From an uncultured Lachnospiraceae bacterium (lineage in GTDB: Bacteria > Bacillota > Clostridia > Lachnospirales > Lachnospiraceae), in assembly GCA_946554445.1 (NCBI GenBank), contig CAMNSD010000008.1, positions 81,451 to 145,450 on the forward strand: a DNA stretch of 64,000 nt, read 5' to 3'. The translations under genes were made by a program, and so were the position numbers. This document shows positions 55,762-64,000 of the stretch, piece by piece. The notes beneath the pieces were generated by a model. The model did no database searches. It was not told where the DNA came from and worked only from the letters and a program-made list of their open reading frames with translations. Every line of letters starts with the position of its first letter. Positions within the stretch are counted from its first letter, which is position 1.

Positions 55762-57507
55762 ATGGCGTTATCGAATACTGCCGTTCCAAAATATTATGGC
55801 ATGTTTCGAGATGCCGTGCTTAGAGGCAAAATCCCAATCTGTCGCGAGATAGAGTTGGAAATGAACCGAATTGACGAGTTGATTGCAGACCCCGGAATTT
55901 ATTATGACGATGAAGCTGTCGAAGGATGGATTCGATATTGTGAGGGGGAGCTTACGCTTACGGACGGTTCAGACCTTGTTCTGCTTGATTCATTCAAAGT
56001 ATGGGCGGAACAGATTTTTGGATGGTATTACTACGAAGAAAGAAGCATCTACGAACCAAACCCCGATGGACATGGCGGTCACTATGTTAATAAATGGATA
56101 AAGAAGCGTCTTATCAACAAGCAGTATCTTATCGTTGGGAGAGGTGCTTCCAAATCATTATACGAATCCTGTCTTCAAAGTTACTTTCTCAACATTGACA
56201 CATCGACAACATATCAGATGACTACTGCCCCTACCATGAAACAGGCAGAAGAAATAATGTCGCCAATACGGACATCCATTACCCGTTCGAGAGGTCCGCT
56301 GTTTTCTTTCCTTACAGAAGGCTCTTTGCAAAATACCACTGGTTCGAAAGCAAACCGTGTGAAGCTCGCTTCCACTAAAAAGGGAATTGAGAATTTCCTG
56401 ACAGGTTCGCTTCTCGAAATCCGTCCAATGTCAATCGACAAGCTTCAGGGCATGAGACCAAAGCTCGCAACGATTGACGAATGGCTTTCCGGGGATGTGA
56501 GGGAAGATGTTGTCGGTGCTATCGAGCAGGGGGCATCCAAAGTTGATGACTACCTTATTGTTGCGGTGAGTTCCGAGGGTACGGTTCGTAACGGAAGCGG
56601 CGATACAATCAAAATGGAGTTGATGAAGATCCTGAAAGGGGAGTATCGCGATATCCATACTTCCATATGGTGGTATAAGCTGGATTCCGTTGACGAAGTC
56701 GGTAATCCTGATATGTGGCAAAAGGCAAACCCTAATCTCGGTGTTACCGTCAGCTATGACACGTATCAGAGAGATGTGGAAAGAGCTGAAAATGCTCCTG
56801 CGGCGAGGAACGACATTCTTGCAAAACGTTTTGGTCTTCCGATGGAAGGGTATACATATTACTTTACATATGAAGAAACTCTTCCACATCGTAAGCGGGA
56901 ATACTGGCAAATGCCCTGTTCTTTGGGTGCAGACTTATCAAGAGGTGATGATTTCTGTGATTTCTCATTTCTCTTCCCACTTTCTGGTGGCGCATTCGGT
57001 GTCAAAACAAGAGCTTATATTTCTGAACTGACTCTTATGAAACTTCCGGCAGCATTAAGAATCAAATATGACCAATTCATAAAAGAAGGCAGTCTTATCG
57101 TTATGGAAGGCACTGTTCTGGATATGCTGCTTGTTTACGAAGATCTTGACGAGTATATTGTCAAGAGCGGATATGACATTCGTTGCTTTGGGTACGATCC
57201 GTATAATGCAAAAGAGTTCGTTGAGAGATGGGCTTCTGAAAATGGACCATTCGGAATCGAGAAAGTGATTCAGGGAGCAAAAACAGAATCAGTTCCTTTG
57301 GGTGAGTTGAAGAAGCTATCTGAGGAACGGATGTTGCTGTTTGACGAAGAACTGATGACTTTCTGCATGGGAAATTGTATCACACTGGAAGATACCAACG
57401 GGAACAGAAAATTGTATAAGAAACGTGGTGACCAGAAGATTGATGCGGTTGCGGCGATGATGGATGCATATATAGCGTATAAACTTAACAGGGATGCTTT
57501 TGAGTAG
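55762..57507 (+). CDS. terL: Terminase large subunit
   Basis: 581 residues. An ATPase half with LIVGRGASKSLYESCLQSYF (a P-loop variant), TTAPTMKQAEEIMSP, and ATIDEWLSG as Walker B. The nuclease half has SLGADLSRGDDFCDFSFLF with the first metal aspartate and DAVAAMMDAYIAYKL near the end with another. It packages DNA into proheads by cutting concatemers and pumping. GGAG before the ATG. A strong terminator follows. Confidence 0.92.
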   Translation: MALSNTAVPKYYGMFRDAVLRGKIPICREIELEMNRIDELIADPGIYYDDEAVEGWIRYCEGELTLTDGSDLVLLDSFKVWAEQIFGWYYYEERSIYEPNPDGHGGHYVNKWIKKRLINKQYLIVGRGASKSLYESCLQSYFLNIDTSTTYQMTTAPTMKQAEEIMSPIRTSITRSRGPLFSFLTEGSLQNTTGSKANRVKLASTKKGIENFLTGSLLEIRPMSIDKLQGMRPKLATIDEWLSGDVREDVVGAIEQGASKVDDYLIVAVSSEGTVRNGSGDTIKMELMKILKGEYRDIHTSIWWYKLDSVDEVGNPDMWQKANPNLGVTVSYDTYQRDVERAENAPAARNDILAKRFGLPMEGYTYYFTYEETLPHRKREYWQMPCSLGADLSRGDDFCDFSFLFPLSGGAFGVKTRAYISELTLMKLPAALRIKYDQFIKEGSLIVMEGTVLDMLLVYEDLDEYIVKSGYDIRCFGYDPYNAKEFVERWASENGPFGIEKVIQGAKTESVPLGELKKLSEERMLLFDEELMTFCMGNCITLEDTNGNRKLYKKRGDQKIDAVAAMMDAYIAYKLNRDAFE

Positions 57508-57524
57508 TATTTGATGAAATAACG

Positions 57525-57550
57525 GAACCGGTATCGGTTCTTTTTTTTTT
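57525..57550 (+). terminator. Rho-independent terminator after terL
   Basis: GAACCG-GTAT-CGGTTC followed by ten T. Confidence 0.85.
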
Positions 57551-57579
57551 GCCTAAAAACTGATAGGGAGGTGAGTGCG

Positions 57580-58029
57580 TTGTCTGAGCTTAAACATCAC
57601 GGAATCCTCGGAATGAAATGGGGGATTCGGCGAACACCGGCGCAGCTTGGAAATCTTAGCAAGAAGGATTCAACATGGATTGCAAAAAAGAGTGACAAGA
57701 TTACAGCGCAGGCTGAAAAGAAAACTTCAAGGGAACTTAACAGATATGCTAACGAGCTGCTGAAGAACCCTGATGCGGTTACAAAATCAGGTAAGCTGAG
57801 CGCTACAACTGTAACAGCATATAACCGGAAGAAAGCTGAGCTTATGAGTCAATCGGTATCAAGTTTACGTTCTCCGTCTGGCAAAGTCGTTCAGTTTGTA
57901 GCGAAGCGTGGAGAAGTAGGAGTTATGATGGCACTCGCCGACGAGGGTTATAACATATCGCAGTTGAAAAACGGAGTATGGTCATCCGGAAGAGTGGCTT
58001 ATAAGAAAACCGTTTTGGATAAAGCATAG
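57580..58029 (+). CDS. Phage protein with HHGILGMKWGIRR motif
   Basis: 149 residues. TTG at 57580 is preferred because GGGAGG ends eight bases before it; the GTG at 57571 would overlap that site. SELKHHGILGMKWGIRRTPA opens the protein, followed by basic helical segments. Same motif as at 55211. It sits between terL and portal, where a capsid-associated protein is likely. Unknown function. Confidence 0.55.
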   Translation: MSELKHHGILGMKWGIRRTPAQLGNLSKKDSTWIAKKSDKITAQAEKKTSRELNRYANELLKNPDAVTKSGKLSATTVTAYNRKKAELMSQSVSSLRSPSGKVVQFVAKRGEVGVMMALADEGYNISQLKNGVWSSGRVAYKKTVLDKA

Positions 58030-58042
58030 GGGGTGATCATAA

Positions 58043-59416
58043 ATGGAATTTGCATTTGGTTCCAGGCTGAAACATGCTTGGAACGCTTTTACAAGCAATA
58101 AAGACCCAACGAGGGCTTATATGAATATAGGCAGCGGTTACGGATACAGACCGGACCGTCCGAGGTTCTCTATGGGGAATGAACGGTCAATCGTTACTTC
58201 TGTTTTCAATCGGATTGCGCTGGACGTGGCGGCGATAGACATAAAGCATGTCCGGTTGGACAAAAACGGGCGGTTTCAAGAAACCATCAATTCGCCTCTT
58301 AACAACTGTTTGTCATTAGAGGCAAATCTGGATCAGACTGGTAGGGCATTTATACAGGATGCGGTTATGTCGTTGTTGGATGAAGGGTGTATTGCTCTTG
58401 TTCCAACGGATACAGATGACGATCCGGAAGACGGACTGCCGGGTTCTGTTGATATTGATTCTCTCAGGGTTGCCAAGATACTGGAGTGGTATCCCGCTCA
58501 TGTGCGGCTTCGTGTATACAATGAGCAGACTGGGGAAAAAGAGGATATTACTCTTCCGAAACGATTTGTCTGCATAATTGAGAATCCTCTTTATGCCGTA
58601 ATCAATGAGCCGAACTCGACTATGAAACGCTTGATAAGAAAATTAAGTTTACTGGATGTGACAGATGAACAAACGGCTTCCGGTAAGCTCGATTTAATTA
58701 TTCAGCTTCCATATGTAATTAAGACAGAGGCTAGGAGAGTACAGGCAGAAAACAGGAGGAAGGATATTGAGCGGCAGTTAGCCGGCTCCAAATACGGAAT
58801 CGCTTATACGGATGGTACGGAGCATATTACTCAGTTGAACCGTTCTCTTGAGAATAATCTCATGAAGCAGATCGAGTATTTGACCTCTCTGTTATTTAGT
58901 CAGCTCGGCATTACCCAGAGCATTCTTGATGGTACTGCTGACGAAAAGACAATGCTCAATTATTACAGCAGAACGATAGAACCTATTGTGTCGGCTATTG
59001 TGGATGAAATGAAGAGGAAGTTTCTCACAAAAACAGCTCGGTCTCAGAAGCAGGACATTATGTATTTCAGAGATCCGTTCAAGCTTGTTCCGGTAGACAG
59101 CATTGCTGAGATTGCTGACAAGTTTACGAGAAACGAAATCATGACATCTAATGAAATCAGGCAGGTCATCGGTATGCGCCCGTCTTCTGATCCAAAAGCG
59201 GATACATTGGTGAACAGTAATATCAGCCAACCGAACGAGAGTAATCCGACTGGGCAAAGTCCTCAAACCGATGAACCGGGTGGAGAAGATAGTGAAGAAG
59301 ATTCCATTGTGAACGATTTGCTCAATAGCTTGGAAGACGAGATAAACTCCATAATCGACGGATATATGTCCGAGGACGATGATGAAGGGGAAGAGGTGGT
59401 TGATGATGACGGATAA
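58043..59416 (+). CDS. Portal protein
   Basis: 457 residues. NERSIVTSVFNRIALDVAAI, IKHVRLDKNGRF, LLDEGCIALVP and TSLLFSQLGITQSILDGTAD match HK97-type portals (SPP1 gp6/HK97 family), which form the dodecameric DNA channel at the head vertex. A very acidic C-terminal tail (EDEINSIIDGYMSEDDDEGE) is present. Ribosome site GGGGGTG; overlaps the next gene by 11 bases. Confidence 0.88.
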   Translation: MEFAFGSRLKHAWNAFTSNKDPTRAYMNIGSGYGYRPDRPRFSMGNERSIVTSVFNRIALDVAAIDIKHVRLDKNGRFQETINSPLNNCLSLEANLDQTGRAFIQDAVMSLLDEGCIALVPTDTDDDPEDGLPGSVDIDSLRVAKILEWYPAHVRLRVYNEQTGEKEDITLPKRFVCIIENPLYAVINEPNSTMKRLIRKLSLLDVTDEQTASGKLDLIIQLPYVIKTEARRVQAENRRKDIERQLAGSKYGIAYTDGTEHITQLNRSLENNLMKQIEYLTSLLFSQLGITQSILDGTADEKTMLNYYSRTIEPIVSAIVDEMKRKFLTKTARSQKQDIMYFRDPFKLVPVDSIAEIADKFTRNEIMTSNEIRQVIGMRPSSDPKADTLVNSNISQPNESNPTGQSPQTDEPGGEDSEEDSIVNDLLNSLEDEINSIIDGYMSEDDDEGEEVVDDDG

Positions 59417-60260
59417 TACAGCAAATCTCCAGCATTATGCCTCTCCGTACTACGATCCCGTCAAAGCACACGAGTATTACATGCAAAATCGCGAGCTGAA
59501 AGAACGCCGTTCCGTTCGGAAATTATCCGATGAGGGTAAGAAAGTCTGGTCCTATACGAGAAACGAGATTAAGGCTGAGAAAAAGACCAAGGTAGAAGCT
59601 GAACAGGAAATAAAAAAGCAGAGGACTGATGAATTTAGAAGTAACGCAAAGGCAATGCGTGAAAGAATTTCGTCTCGTTTGAAAGATCTGAATGAGGCTT
59701 TGTCACAAAGGGCTTCATCGAAGAAAAAGGCCATTGACGAAAGGAAGAAATCCGATTTGGATGAGATAACGGCTGAAACTGAGAAAAAGAAACAGCGGGT
59801 GGAAGCGAAAAAAGAGTCGGAAATCGAAAAGCTTATGAGCGTCCCTATTCCTGAGGGTCTTTCTAAAGCGGAAAAGTCCAAACGGATTGCGGAAAGGAAT
59901 GAAAAAATCGCAAAGCTTCGTTCGGATGCCAAGTCGGAAAAGGATAAGTTAAGCGACCGCTCCAATTCTGATAAGGGCGATGTCCGAAACACGGCGACGA
60001 ACAAAAAACAGCGGGTTACGGAAGACACCAAAGCCGAAAGGTCGAGCAATTCTTCTAATGCTTCAGCGGAAAGGCAGCAGGTCAGCAATGATCTTAAAAC
60101 GGCTATTGCGGCGGCAAGAGAAGCTTATAAAGCGGCAAAGGAATCTATTGACCAAACATACGAGGAAATTTACCAGAGGGAGTTTGACAGGATTGCAGCC
60201 GAAATGCCTAAAGTGTCTAAACGTAAGAAAAGTAAGAAAAAGTCAAGTAAAAAGAAATGA
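59406..60260 (+). CDS. Long coiled-coil protein with lysine-rich tail, scaffold-like
   Basis: 284 residues. An N-terminal HYASPYYDPVKAHEYYMQN, then an almost continuous charged coiled coil and a tail KRKKSKKKSSKKK. Position between portal and capsid suggests scaffold or internal head protein; the lysine tail could bind DNA. ATG at 59406 is chosen for the AGAGGTGG site. No firm family. Confidence 0.5.
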   Translation: MTDNTANLQHYASPYYDPVKAHEYYMQNRELKERRSVRKLSDEGKKVWSYTRNEIKAEKKTKVEAEQEIKKQRTDEFRSNAKAMRERISSRLKDLNEALSQRASSKKKAIDERKKSDLDEITAETEKKKQRVEAKKESEIEKLMSVPIPEGLSKAEKSKRIAERNEKIAKLRSDAKSEKDKLSDRSNSDKGDVRNTATNKKQRVTEDTKAERSSNSSNASAERQQVSNDLKTAIAAAREAYKAAKESIDQTYEEIYQREFDRIAAEMPKVSKRKKSKKKSSKKK

Positions 60261-60275
60261 AGGAGGTAATTCAAA

Positions 60276-62171
60276 ATGGTAAAGTGCGATTTTAGTGGAT
60301 GGGCCACTAGAAACGATTTGCGCTGTGCCGATGGACGAATTATCCGGAAAGATGCTTTCAAAGGACAGAACGGAAAAACGGTCAGTCTTGTTTGGAATCA
60401 TCAGCATAGTTCTCAGGATAATGTACTCGGCCACGCATTGCTTGAAAACAGGGAAGAAGGCGTGTATGCCTACTGTACTTTCAATGAAACAGAATCCGGC
60501 AAGACTGCCAAAGAATTGGTACAGCATGGCGACGTGGTTTCTCTGTCAATTTGGGCAAATCAGTTGAAACAGACAGGACATGATGTTGTTCATGGTGTTA
60601 TCCGTGAGCTTAGTCTTGTTCTTGCTGGTGCAAATCCCGGTGCGTTCATTGATACAGTGATGGTTCACGGAGTAGAAGCAGAGGATGAAATGATTATCAA
60701 TTACGATGAAAATATTATGCTCTATCATTCCGCTGATGACCCGGAGAAAGAGAAGAAAGGAGAGCCTCAGGAAGCTAAAAAGGAAAAGGAAGAGGAAAAG
60801 GAGAAGAAAGAAGAAAAGAAAGATCCGGAAACAAAAACCGACGATGATGAGACAGTCGGCGATGTATGGAACACCATGACGGAAAAGCAGCAGAATGCTG
60901 CGTATGCGATGATCGCTGCGGCTTTGGAGGAAAAAGAAGAGCTGGGTGACGATGATGAAAACAATAAAGGAGGTAACAAAACTATGAAACATAACGTATT
61001 TGACCAGGGAGCTGTTCAGGAGAGCACTTTCCTCAGCCATGCCGACCAGGTGGATATTATCAACCTTGCCAAGAGCAACAGCGTAGGCTCTTTGCGTACA
61101 GCTCTCAACATTTATCTGGAACAGAACAGAGAGACTTTGGAGCACAGCGGCATGGATGTCGATGATGTTCTGGCTCATGGAATCACCGACATTGAGAAAC
61201 TGTTCCCTGAATTCAGGGATGTACGCCCCGGCGCTCCCGAGAGAATTACCCGCGATCAGGGATGGGTTACTTCGGTAATGAGCAAGGCTTACAAGACTCC
61301 GTTCAGCCGTATCCGTACCCGCCAGATGGATGCCCGTTCTGATGAGCTTCGTGCGAGAGGTTACAAGAAAGGCTCCAAGAAAGAGGAGCGCGGTAACATG
61401 ACCCTGTACAACAGAACCACAGACCCGCAGACCGTTTTCGTAAAGGACAAGCTGAACCGGGACGACATTGTCGATATCACGGACTTCGAGGTTGCCGATT
61501 ACATCTATCAGGATATGCGCGAGAAGCTGAACGAGGAGATCGCTATTGCAATCATGGTCAGTGACGGGAGAATCCCCGGTGCCGAGGGCAAGATTGACGA
61601 GACACATATCCGTCCGATCTGGGGAGATGACGAGTTCTTCACGATGCACGTTGACATTGATCTCAATGGCGCAAAAACCGAGCTTCAGGGTACGAATACC
61701 GGCGCCAATTTCAGTGAGAACTATATCTATGCAGAAGCGATCATTCGTGCGGCCCTCTATTCCAGAGAGAAGTACAAAGGGACTGGCCAGCCTGATTTCT
61801 ACTGCACGCCTCATCTCGTGAACATCATGCTGCTTGCCAGAGACATGAACGGCCGCCGTATCTATGACACAGTTGCGGATTTGGCAAAGGCTCTGAATGT
61901 CGGGGAGATCCACACGGCTGAGCAGTTCGATGGTCTGACCAGAGAGACTTCCGATAAGAAGACAAAGGAGCTTCTCGGAATCTTTGTGAATATGGCTGAC
62001 TATACCATCGGCTCCACCAAGGGCGGCGAGATCACCAGATTCAACCAGTTCGATATCGACTTCAATCAGGAGAAGTATCTGCTGGAGACAAGGCTGTCCG
62101 GTGCTTTGACGAGGTATCGTTGTGCAATCGCATTGGAAAAGGATGTGACCGATGAGGTTGTTGCCGGTTGA
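60276..62171 (+). CDS. Prohead protease fused to major capsid protein
   Basis: 631 residues. Residues ~1-150 form a prohead serine protease-like domain (WNHQHSSQDNVLGHALLENR, VVSLSIWANQ, LSLVLAGANPGAFID). An acidic lysine/glutamate linker (about 165-235) looks like a capsid scaffold region. From residue 237 the HK97-fold capsid follows (DFEVADYIYQDMREKLNEEI, YIYAEAIIRAALYS, NQFDIDFNQEKYLLETRLSG). An internal start at 60984 would give the capsid alone. Ribosome site AAGGAGG. Confidence 0.82.
   Translation: MVKCDFSGWATRNDLRCADGRIIRKDAFKGQNGKTVSLVWNHQHSSQDNVLGHALLENREEGVYAYCTFNETESGKTAKELVQHGDVVSLSIWANQLKQTGHDVVHGVIRELSLVLAGANPGAFIDTVMVHGVEAEDEMIINYDENIMLYHSADDPEKEKKGEPQEAKKEKEEEKEKKEEKKDPETKTDDDETVGDVWNTMTEKQQNAAYAMIAAALEEKEELGDDDENNKGGNKTMKHNVFDQGAVQESTFLSHADQVDIINLAKSNSVGSLRTALNIYLEQNRETLEHSGMDVDDVLAHGITDIEKLFPEFRDVRPGAPERITRDQGWVTSVMSKAYKTPFSRIRTRQMDARSDELRARGYKKGSKKEERGNMTLYNRTTDPQTVFVKDKLNRDDIVDITDFEVADYIYQDMREKLNEEIAIAIMVSDGRIPGAEGKIDETHIRPIWGDDEFFTMHVDIDLNGAKTELQGTNTGANFSENYIYAEAIIRAALYSREKYKGTGQPDFYCTPHLVNIMLLARDMNGRRIYDTVADLAKALNVGEIHTAEQFDGLTRETSDKKTKELLGIFVNMADYTIGSTKGGEITRFNQFDIDFNQEKYLLETRLSGALTRYRCAIALEKDVTDEVVAG
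60984..62171 (+). CDS. Major capsid protein from an internal start
   Basis: 395 residues beginning MKHNVFDQGAVQESTFLSHA, in frame with the protease fusion. AAAGGAGG (60966-60973) lies upstream with an 10-base spacing, like a normal gene start. Most capsid copies would be made from here, with the fused form as the minor protease-scaffold product. Confidence 0.65.
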   Translation: MKHNVFDQGAVQESTFLSHADQVDIINLAKSNSVGSLRTALNIYLEQNRETLEHSGMDVDDVLAHGITDIEKLFPEFRDVRPGAPERITRDQGWVTSVMSKAYKTPFSRIRTRQMDARSDELRARGYKKGSKKEERGNMTLYNRTTDPQTVFVKDKLNRDDIVDITDFEVADYIYQDMREKLNEEIAIAIMVSDGRIPGAEGKIDETHIRPIWGDDEFFTMHVDIDLNGAKTELQGTNTGANFSENYIYAEAIIRAALYSREKYKGTGQPDFYCTPHLVNIMLLARDMNGRRIYDTVADLAKALNVGEIHTAEQFDGLTRETSDKKTKELLGIFVNMADYTIGSTKGGEITRFNQFDIDFNQEKYLLETRLSGALTRYRCAIALEKDVTDEVVAG

Positions 62172-62202
62172 TCCACAGACATTCAAAATGGTGTAAATTG
62201 AT

Positions 62203-62224
62203 GAACCTCTTAGGTTCTTTTTTT
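62203..62224 (+). terminator. Rho-independent terminator after the capsid gene
   Basis: GAACC-TCTTA-GGTTC followed by seven T; probably reduces read-through so capsid exceeds the downstream genes. Confidence 0.75.
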
Positions 62225-62250
62225 ATGCCTAAAAACGGAGGAAATGAGCA

Positions 62251-62565
62251 ATGAAGTTTTACGGACCGATTGGCTATGCTGAGACAGTTGAAACCAAGCC
62301 CGGCGTGTGGGAGGAACAGATTACGGAGCGCATGTACTACGGTGATGTGACCCGCAATACGCGTCGGCTTCAAAGTTCTGAAACACTCAACGATGATATC
62401 AACGTTGCAAACGAAATCAGCATAGTCGCCGATCCGTTTGCCAATGAACATTTCTATTCGATGCGGTACGTTGGGTTTATGGGTGCTAAATGGAAAATTT
62501 CAAATGTTGAAGTTCAGTATCCAAGACTTATTTTAACCATAGGGGGTGTTTACAATGATGGATAG
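62251..62565 (+). CDS. Head closure or head-tail joining protein (DUF7253-like)
   Basis: 104 residues. KFYGPIGYAETVETKPGVWE, ERMYYGDVTRNTRRLQSSET and FMGAKWKISNVEVQYPRLIL match small beta-rich proteins of the head-tail interface. Strong context between capsid and major tail protein. Overlaps the next gene by 11 bases. CGGAGG precedes the ATG. Confidence 0.7.
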   Translation: MKFYGPIGYAETVETKPGVWEEQITERMYYGDVTRNTRRLQSSETLNDDINVANEISIVADPFANEHFYSMRYVGFMGAKWKISNVEVQYPRLILTIGGVYNDG

Positions 62566-62863
62566 ACGGCTTCTGTTTCACGAGGTACTGTGTGAAGTTC
62601 TCGGAAGTAGGAATGTTTATTTTCAGCCCCCGGAATCCGTTAAGATGTGTTACCCCGCTATTGTGTATGCTCGGAATGGCATCAAACCTACATATGCAAA
62701 TAACGGGGTTTACTTATCTCAAATGGAATATTCAGTAACGGTAATAGACAAAGATCCGGATAGTCCTATCGTCGGCAAAGTAGCTTTGTTGCCTACCAGT
62801 AAATTTAACCGGCATTACGAGAAAGACAATCTGAATCATGATGTCTACACAATATTCTTTTAA
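62555..62863 (+). CDS. Tail completion/head-tail joining protein
   Basis: 102 residues. RRLLFHEVLCEVLGSRNVYF, YPAIVYARNGIKPTYANNGV and MEYSVTVIDKDPDSPIV resemble tail-completion (HK97 gp10-like) proteins, conserved in location before the major tail gene. ATG at 62555 with GGGGGTG; a second ATG follows directly. Confidence 0.65.
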   Translation: MMDRRLLFHEVLCEVLGSRNVYFQPPESVKMCYPAIVYARNGIKPTYANNGVYLSQMEYSVTVIDKDPDSPIVGKVALLPTSKFNRHYEKDNLNHDVYTIFF

Positions 62864-62877
62864 GGAGGACAAAATCT

Positions 62878-63588
62878 ATGAAACTTGAATGGGATAAAAC
62901 TGGTGAACGCTTGTATGAAACAGGCGTGGATCATGGCGTTCTTTATCCGATCCAGACGGGCGGAGTTTACACAAAAGGCGTTCCGTGGAATGGTTTGAGC
63001 GCAGTAACAGAGAGTCCGTCCGGTGCGGAGGCTTCTCCCGTATATGCGGATAATATTAAGTATCTGAACCTCATGTCTGTTGAGGAGTTCGGGGCTACTG
63101 TCGAGGCATATACATATCCGCCTGAGTTCGCGGAATGCGATGGCTCTGTTGAGATTGTTCCTGGTATGTTTGCCGGGCAGCAGAACAGAAAGATGTTCGG
63201 TATGGCATACAGAACTATCCTTGGCAACGATGTTGATAACAATGACTACGGCTATAAGCTGCATCTGATCTACGGTGCTTTGGCAGCCCCTTCCGAGAAA
63301 GGTTATGGCACTATCAACGACAGTCCGGAACCGATTTCAATGTCCTGGGAGCTGACCACCACCCCGGTAGCGATTAACACCGTGATTGATGGCAAGAAGC
63401 TGAAACCTACAGCCTGCCTGACTTTTGACTCCACGAAGTTTGACAAGGCTTTCATGGCGAAGCTGGAAGATATTCTGTTCGGTACCAATCCTACCACGGA
63501 AGATGGCTCCGATGGAACAGAAGCAAGACTTCCTCTTCCGGATGAGATCCTCAAGCTGTATCAGGAGTCTACCGCAGCAGCGGGCTAA
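62878..63588 (+). CDS. Major tail protein
   Basis: 236 residues. LEWDKTGERLYETGVDHGVL, VYTKGVPWNGLSAVTESPSG, PGMFAGQQNRKMFGMAYRT and SPEPISMSWELTTTPVAIN match phi13/HK97-type major tail tube proteins. These polymerise into the tail tube; the length is usual. AAGGAGGAC precedes the ATG. Confidence 0.88.
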   Translation: MKLEWDKTGERLYETGVDHGVLYPIQTGGVYTKGVPWNGLSAVTESPSGAEASPVYADNIKYLNLMSVEEFGATVEAYTYPPEFAECDGSVEIVPGMFAGQQNRKMFGMAYRTILGNDVDNNDYGYKLHLIYGALAAPSEKGYGTINDSPEPISMSWELTTTPVAINTVIDGKKLKPTACLTFDSTKFDKAFMAKLEDILFGTNPTTEDGSDGTEARLPLPDEILKLYQESTAAAG

Positions 63589-63613
63589 TCTTACAACTGC
63601 ATAGTGCAACCAG

Positions 63614-63656
63614 TAGGGAGTCGTATTCAGGGTGATGGACTGGCGGCTCCCTATTT
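63614..63656 (+). terminator. Terminator-like stem after the major tail gene
   Basis: TAGGGAGTCG pairs with CGGCTCCCTA (one G-U pair) around a 20-base loop; followed by TTTTATTTG. Confidence 0.55.
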
Positions 63657-63678
63657 TATTTGAAAGGAGAAAAAGAAC

Positions 63679-64000
63679 ATGTTAAAGAAAACAATACCTT
63701 ATACAGATTACAACGGTGTGGAAAGAGTTGAGGATTTTTATTTCAATCTCTCCAAAGCAGAATCAATGGAGATGGAGCTGAGTATTCCCGGCGGGCTTAC
63801 CGGAATGATCCGGCAGATTGTGGCAGCACAGGATGTACCGACTATCATTGCGACTTTCAAGCAGATCATTCTCAAGGCTTACGGCGAAAAGAGTCCGGAC
63901 GGCCGACGGTTCGTCAAGTCCGAGGAGCTTTCCAAGGCATTTTCGGAGACCGAGGCATACTCCATCCTGTACATGGAGCTGGCTACAGATGCCAATGCAG
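63679..64000 (+). CDS. Tail assembly chaperone, N-terminal part (cut by the window edge)
   Basis: About 107 residues are visible: LKKTIPYTDYNGVERVEDFY, FNLSKAESMEMEL and QIILKAYGEKSPDGRRF. This is the gpG-like tail assembly chaperone that follows the major tail gene. In this position a programmed frameshift product usually exists, but its site would be beyond the edge. AAAGGAGAAAAAG precedes the ATG at 63679. Confidence 0.75.
   Translation, partial: MLKKTIPYTDYNGVERVEDFYFNLSKAESMEMELSIPGGLTGMIRQIVAAQDVPTIIATFKQIILKAYGEKSPDGRRFVKSEELSKAFSETEAYSILYMELATDANA

Larger units (their letters stand above)
10717..64000. mobile_element. Integrated tailed phage (prophage), right end outside the window
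   Basis: An integrase at the left end, replication genes, an origin-like segment, terminase, portal, HK97-type capsid and tail genes follow in the standard order, nearly all on one strand. The left boundary is placed between the SASP terminator and the integrase; the exact attachment core cannot be fixed without the right junction. Anaerobic ribonucleotide reductase genes fit an anaerobic host. The gene order and HK97-type head genes suggest a siphovirus-like phage. Confidence 0.9.

Noticed and set aside
60546..62186. Long open frame (546 codons) on the minus strand opposite the capsid gene
   Set aside because: It mirrors the codon structure of the capsid gene, has no ribosome site, and its translation has no recognisable domain.
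10717..64000. DGR reverse transcriptase or template repeat elsewhere in the window
   Set aside because: I looked for an RT-like protein with the (Y/F)xDD motif and for a third copy of the TCTTCGGCTTATTTCGCT or GGGGTTCGTCCGG flanks; none was found. The DGR call therefore rests on the variable regions alone.

Overview
The window is Gram-positive, spore-forming, anaerobic Firmicutes DNA, most likely Lachnospiraceae/Clostridia. The evidence is an alpha/beta-type small acid-soluble spore protein, strong AAAGGAG ribosome sites, a MalQ/LacI pair and an EAL signalling protein on the left. A large integrated tailed phage fills the rest. Bases 1 to about 10,720 are host chromosome: the end of an adenosine-deaminase-family gene, a cell-wall amidase, a small two-helix SLATT (DUF4231) protein, a HAD-IIA phosphatase, an EAL membrane protein, malQ with a LacI-type regulator and a palindromic operator, a CYTH protein, a MATE exporter, a DJ-1/PfpI protein and the SASP gene.

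From about 10,720 to the right edge lies a prophage (more than 53 kb; its right end is not in the window). A zinc-ribbon tyrosine integrase on the minus strand sits next to the putative left attachment region. Everything after it is on the plus strand. 12.8-26.4 kb holds dozens of small genes, unusually rich in membrane proteins (four DUF6353 relatives). They are separated by near-identical terminators and a 14-copy promoter-like cassette with fixed spacing. Inside this block lie a tRNA-like gene with an oversized anticodon arm and two tandem DUF6273-type genes whose 3' ends differ only at first and second codon positions, the footprint of a diversity-generating retroelement.

26.4-34.1 kb is the replication block: a 1,440-residue protein joining an SF3/D5-type helicase, an archaeo-eukaryotic-primase-like domain, a 3'-5' exonuclease and a family B DNA polymerase, then an SSB-like protein, a methyltransferase-like protein and an SF2 helicase. 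34-47 kb carries accessory and nucleotide-metabolism genes (nrdG, nrdD, a MazG-like protein, deoxyribosyltransferase-like proteins, a ThyX-like protein), a LemA protein with a membrane partner, and many small unknowns. At 47.0-47.4 kb there is an iteron-rich, AT-rich non-coding segment that looks like a replication origin, followed by a separately promoted unknown gene.

49.2-64 kb is recombination, packaging and head-tail: two PD-(D/E)XK nucleases, a 959-residue protein with the DFDGD motif of double-psi beta-barrel RNA polymerases, an HNH nuclease, large terminase, portal, a coiled-coil protein, a protease-capsid fusion with an internal capsid start, head-tail connectors, the major tail protein and the start of a tail chaperone. 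The gene order is that of a siphovirus-like HK97-fold phage. The points most worth following are the DGR-type variable regions without a visible reverse transcriptase, the candidate phage RNA polymerase together with the repeated promoter-like cassette, and a strand-biased TTATATTT motif spread over 12.6-46.6 kb. All motif counts were made by eye.
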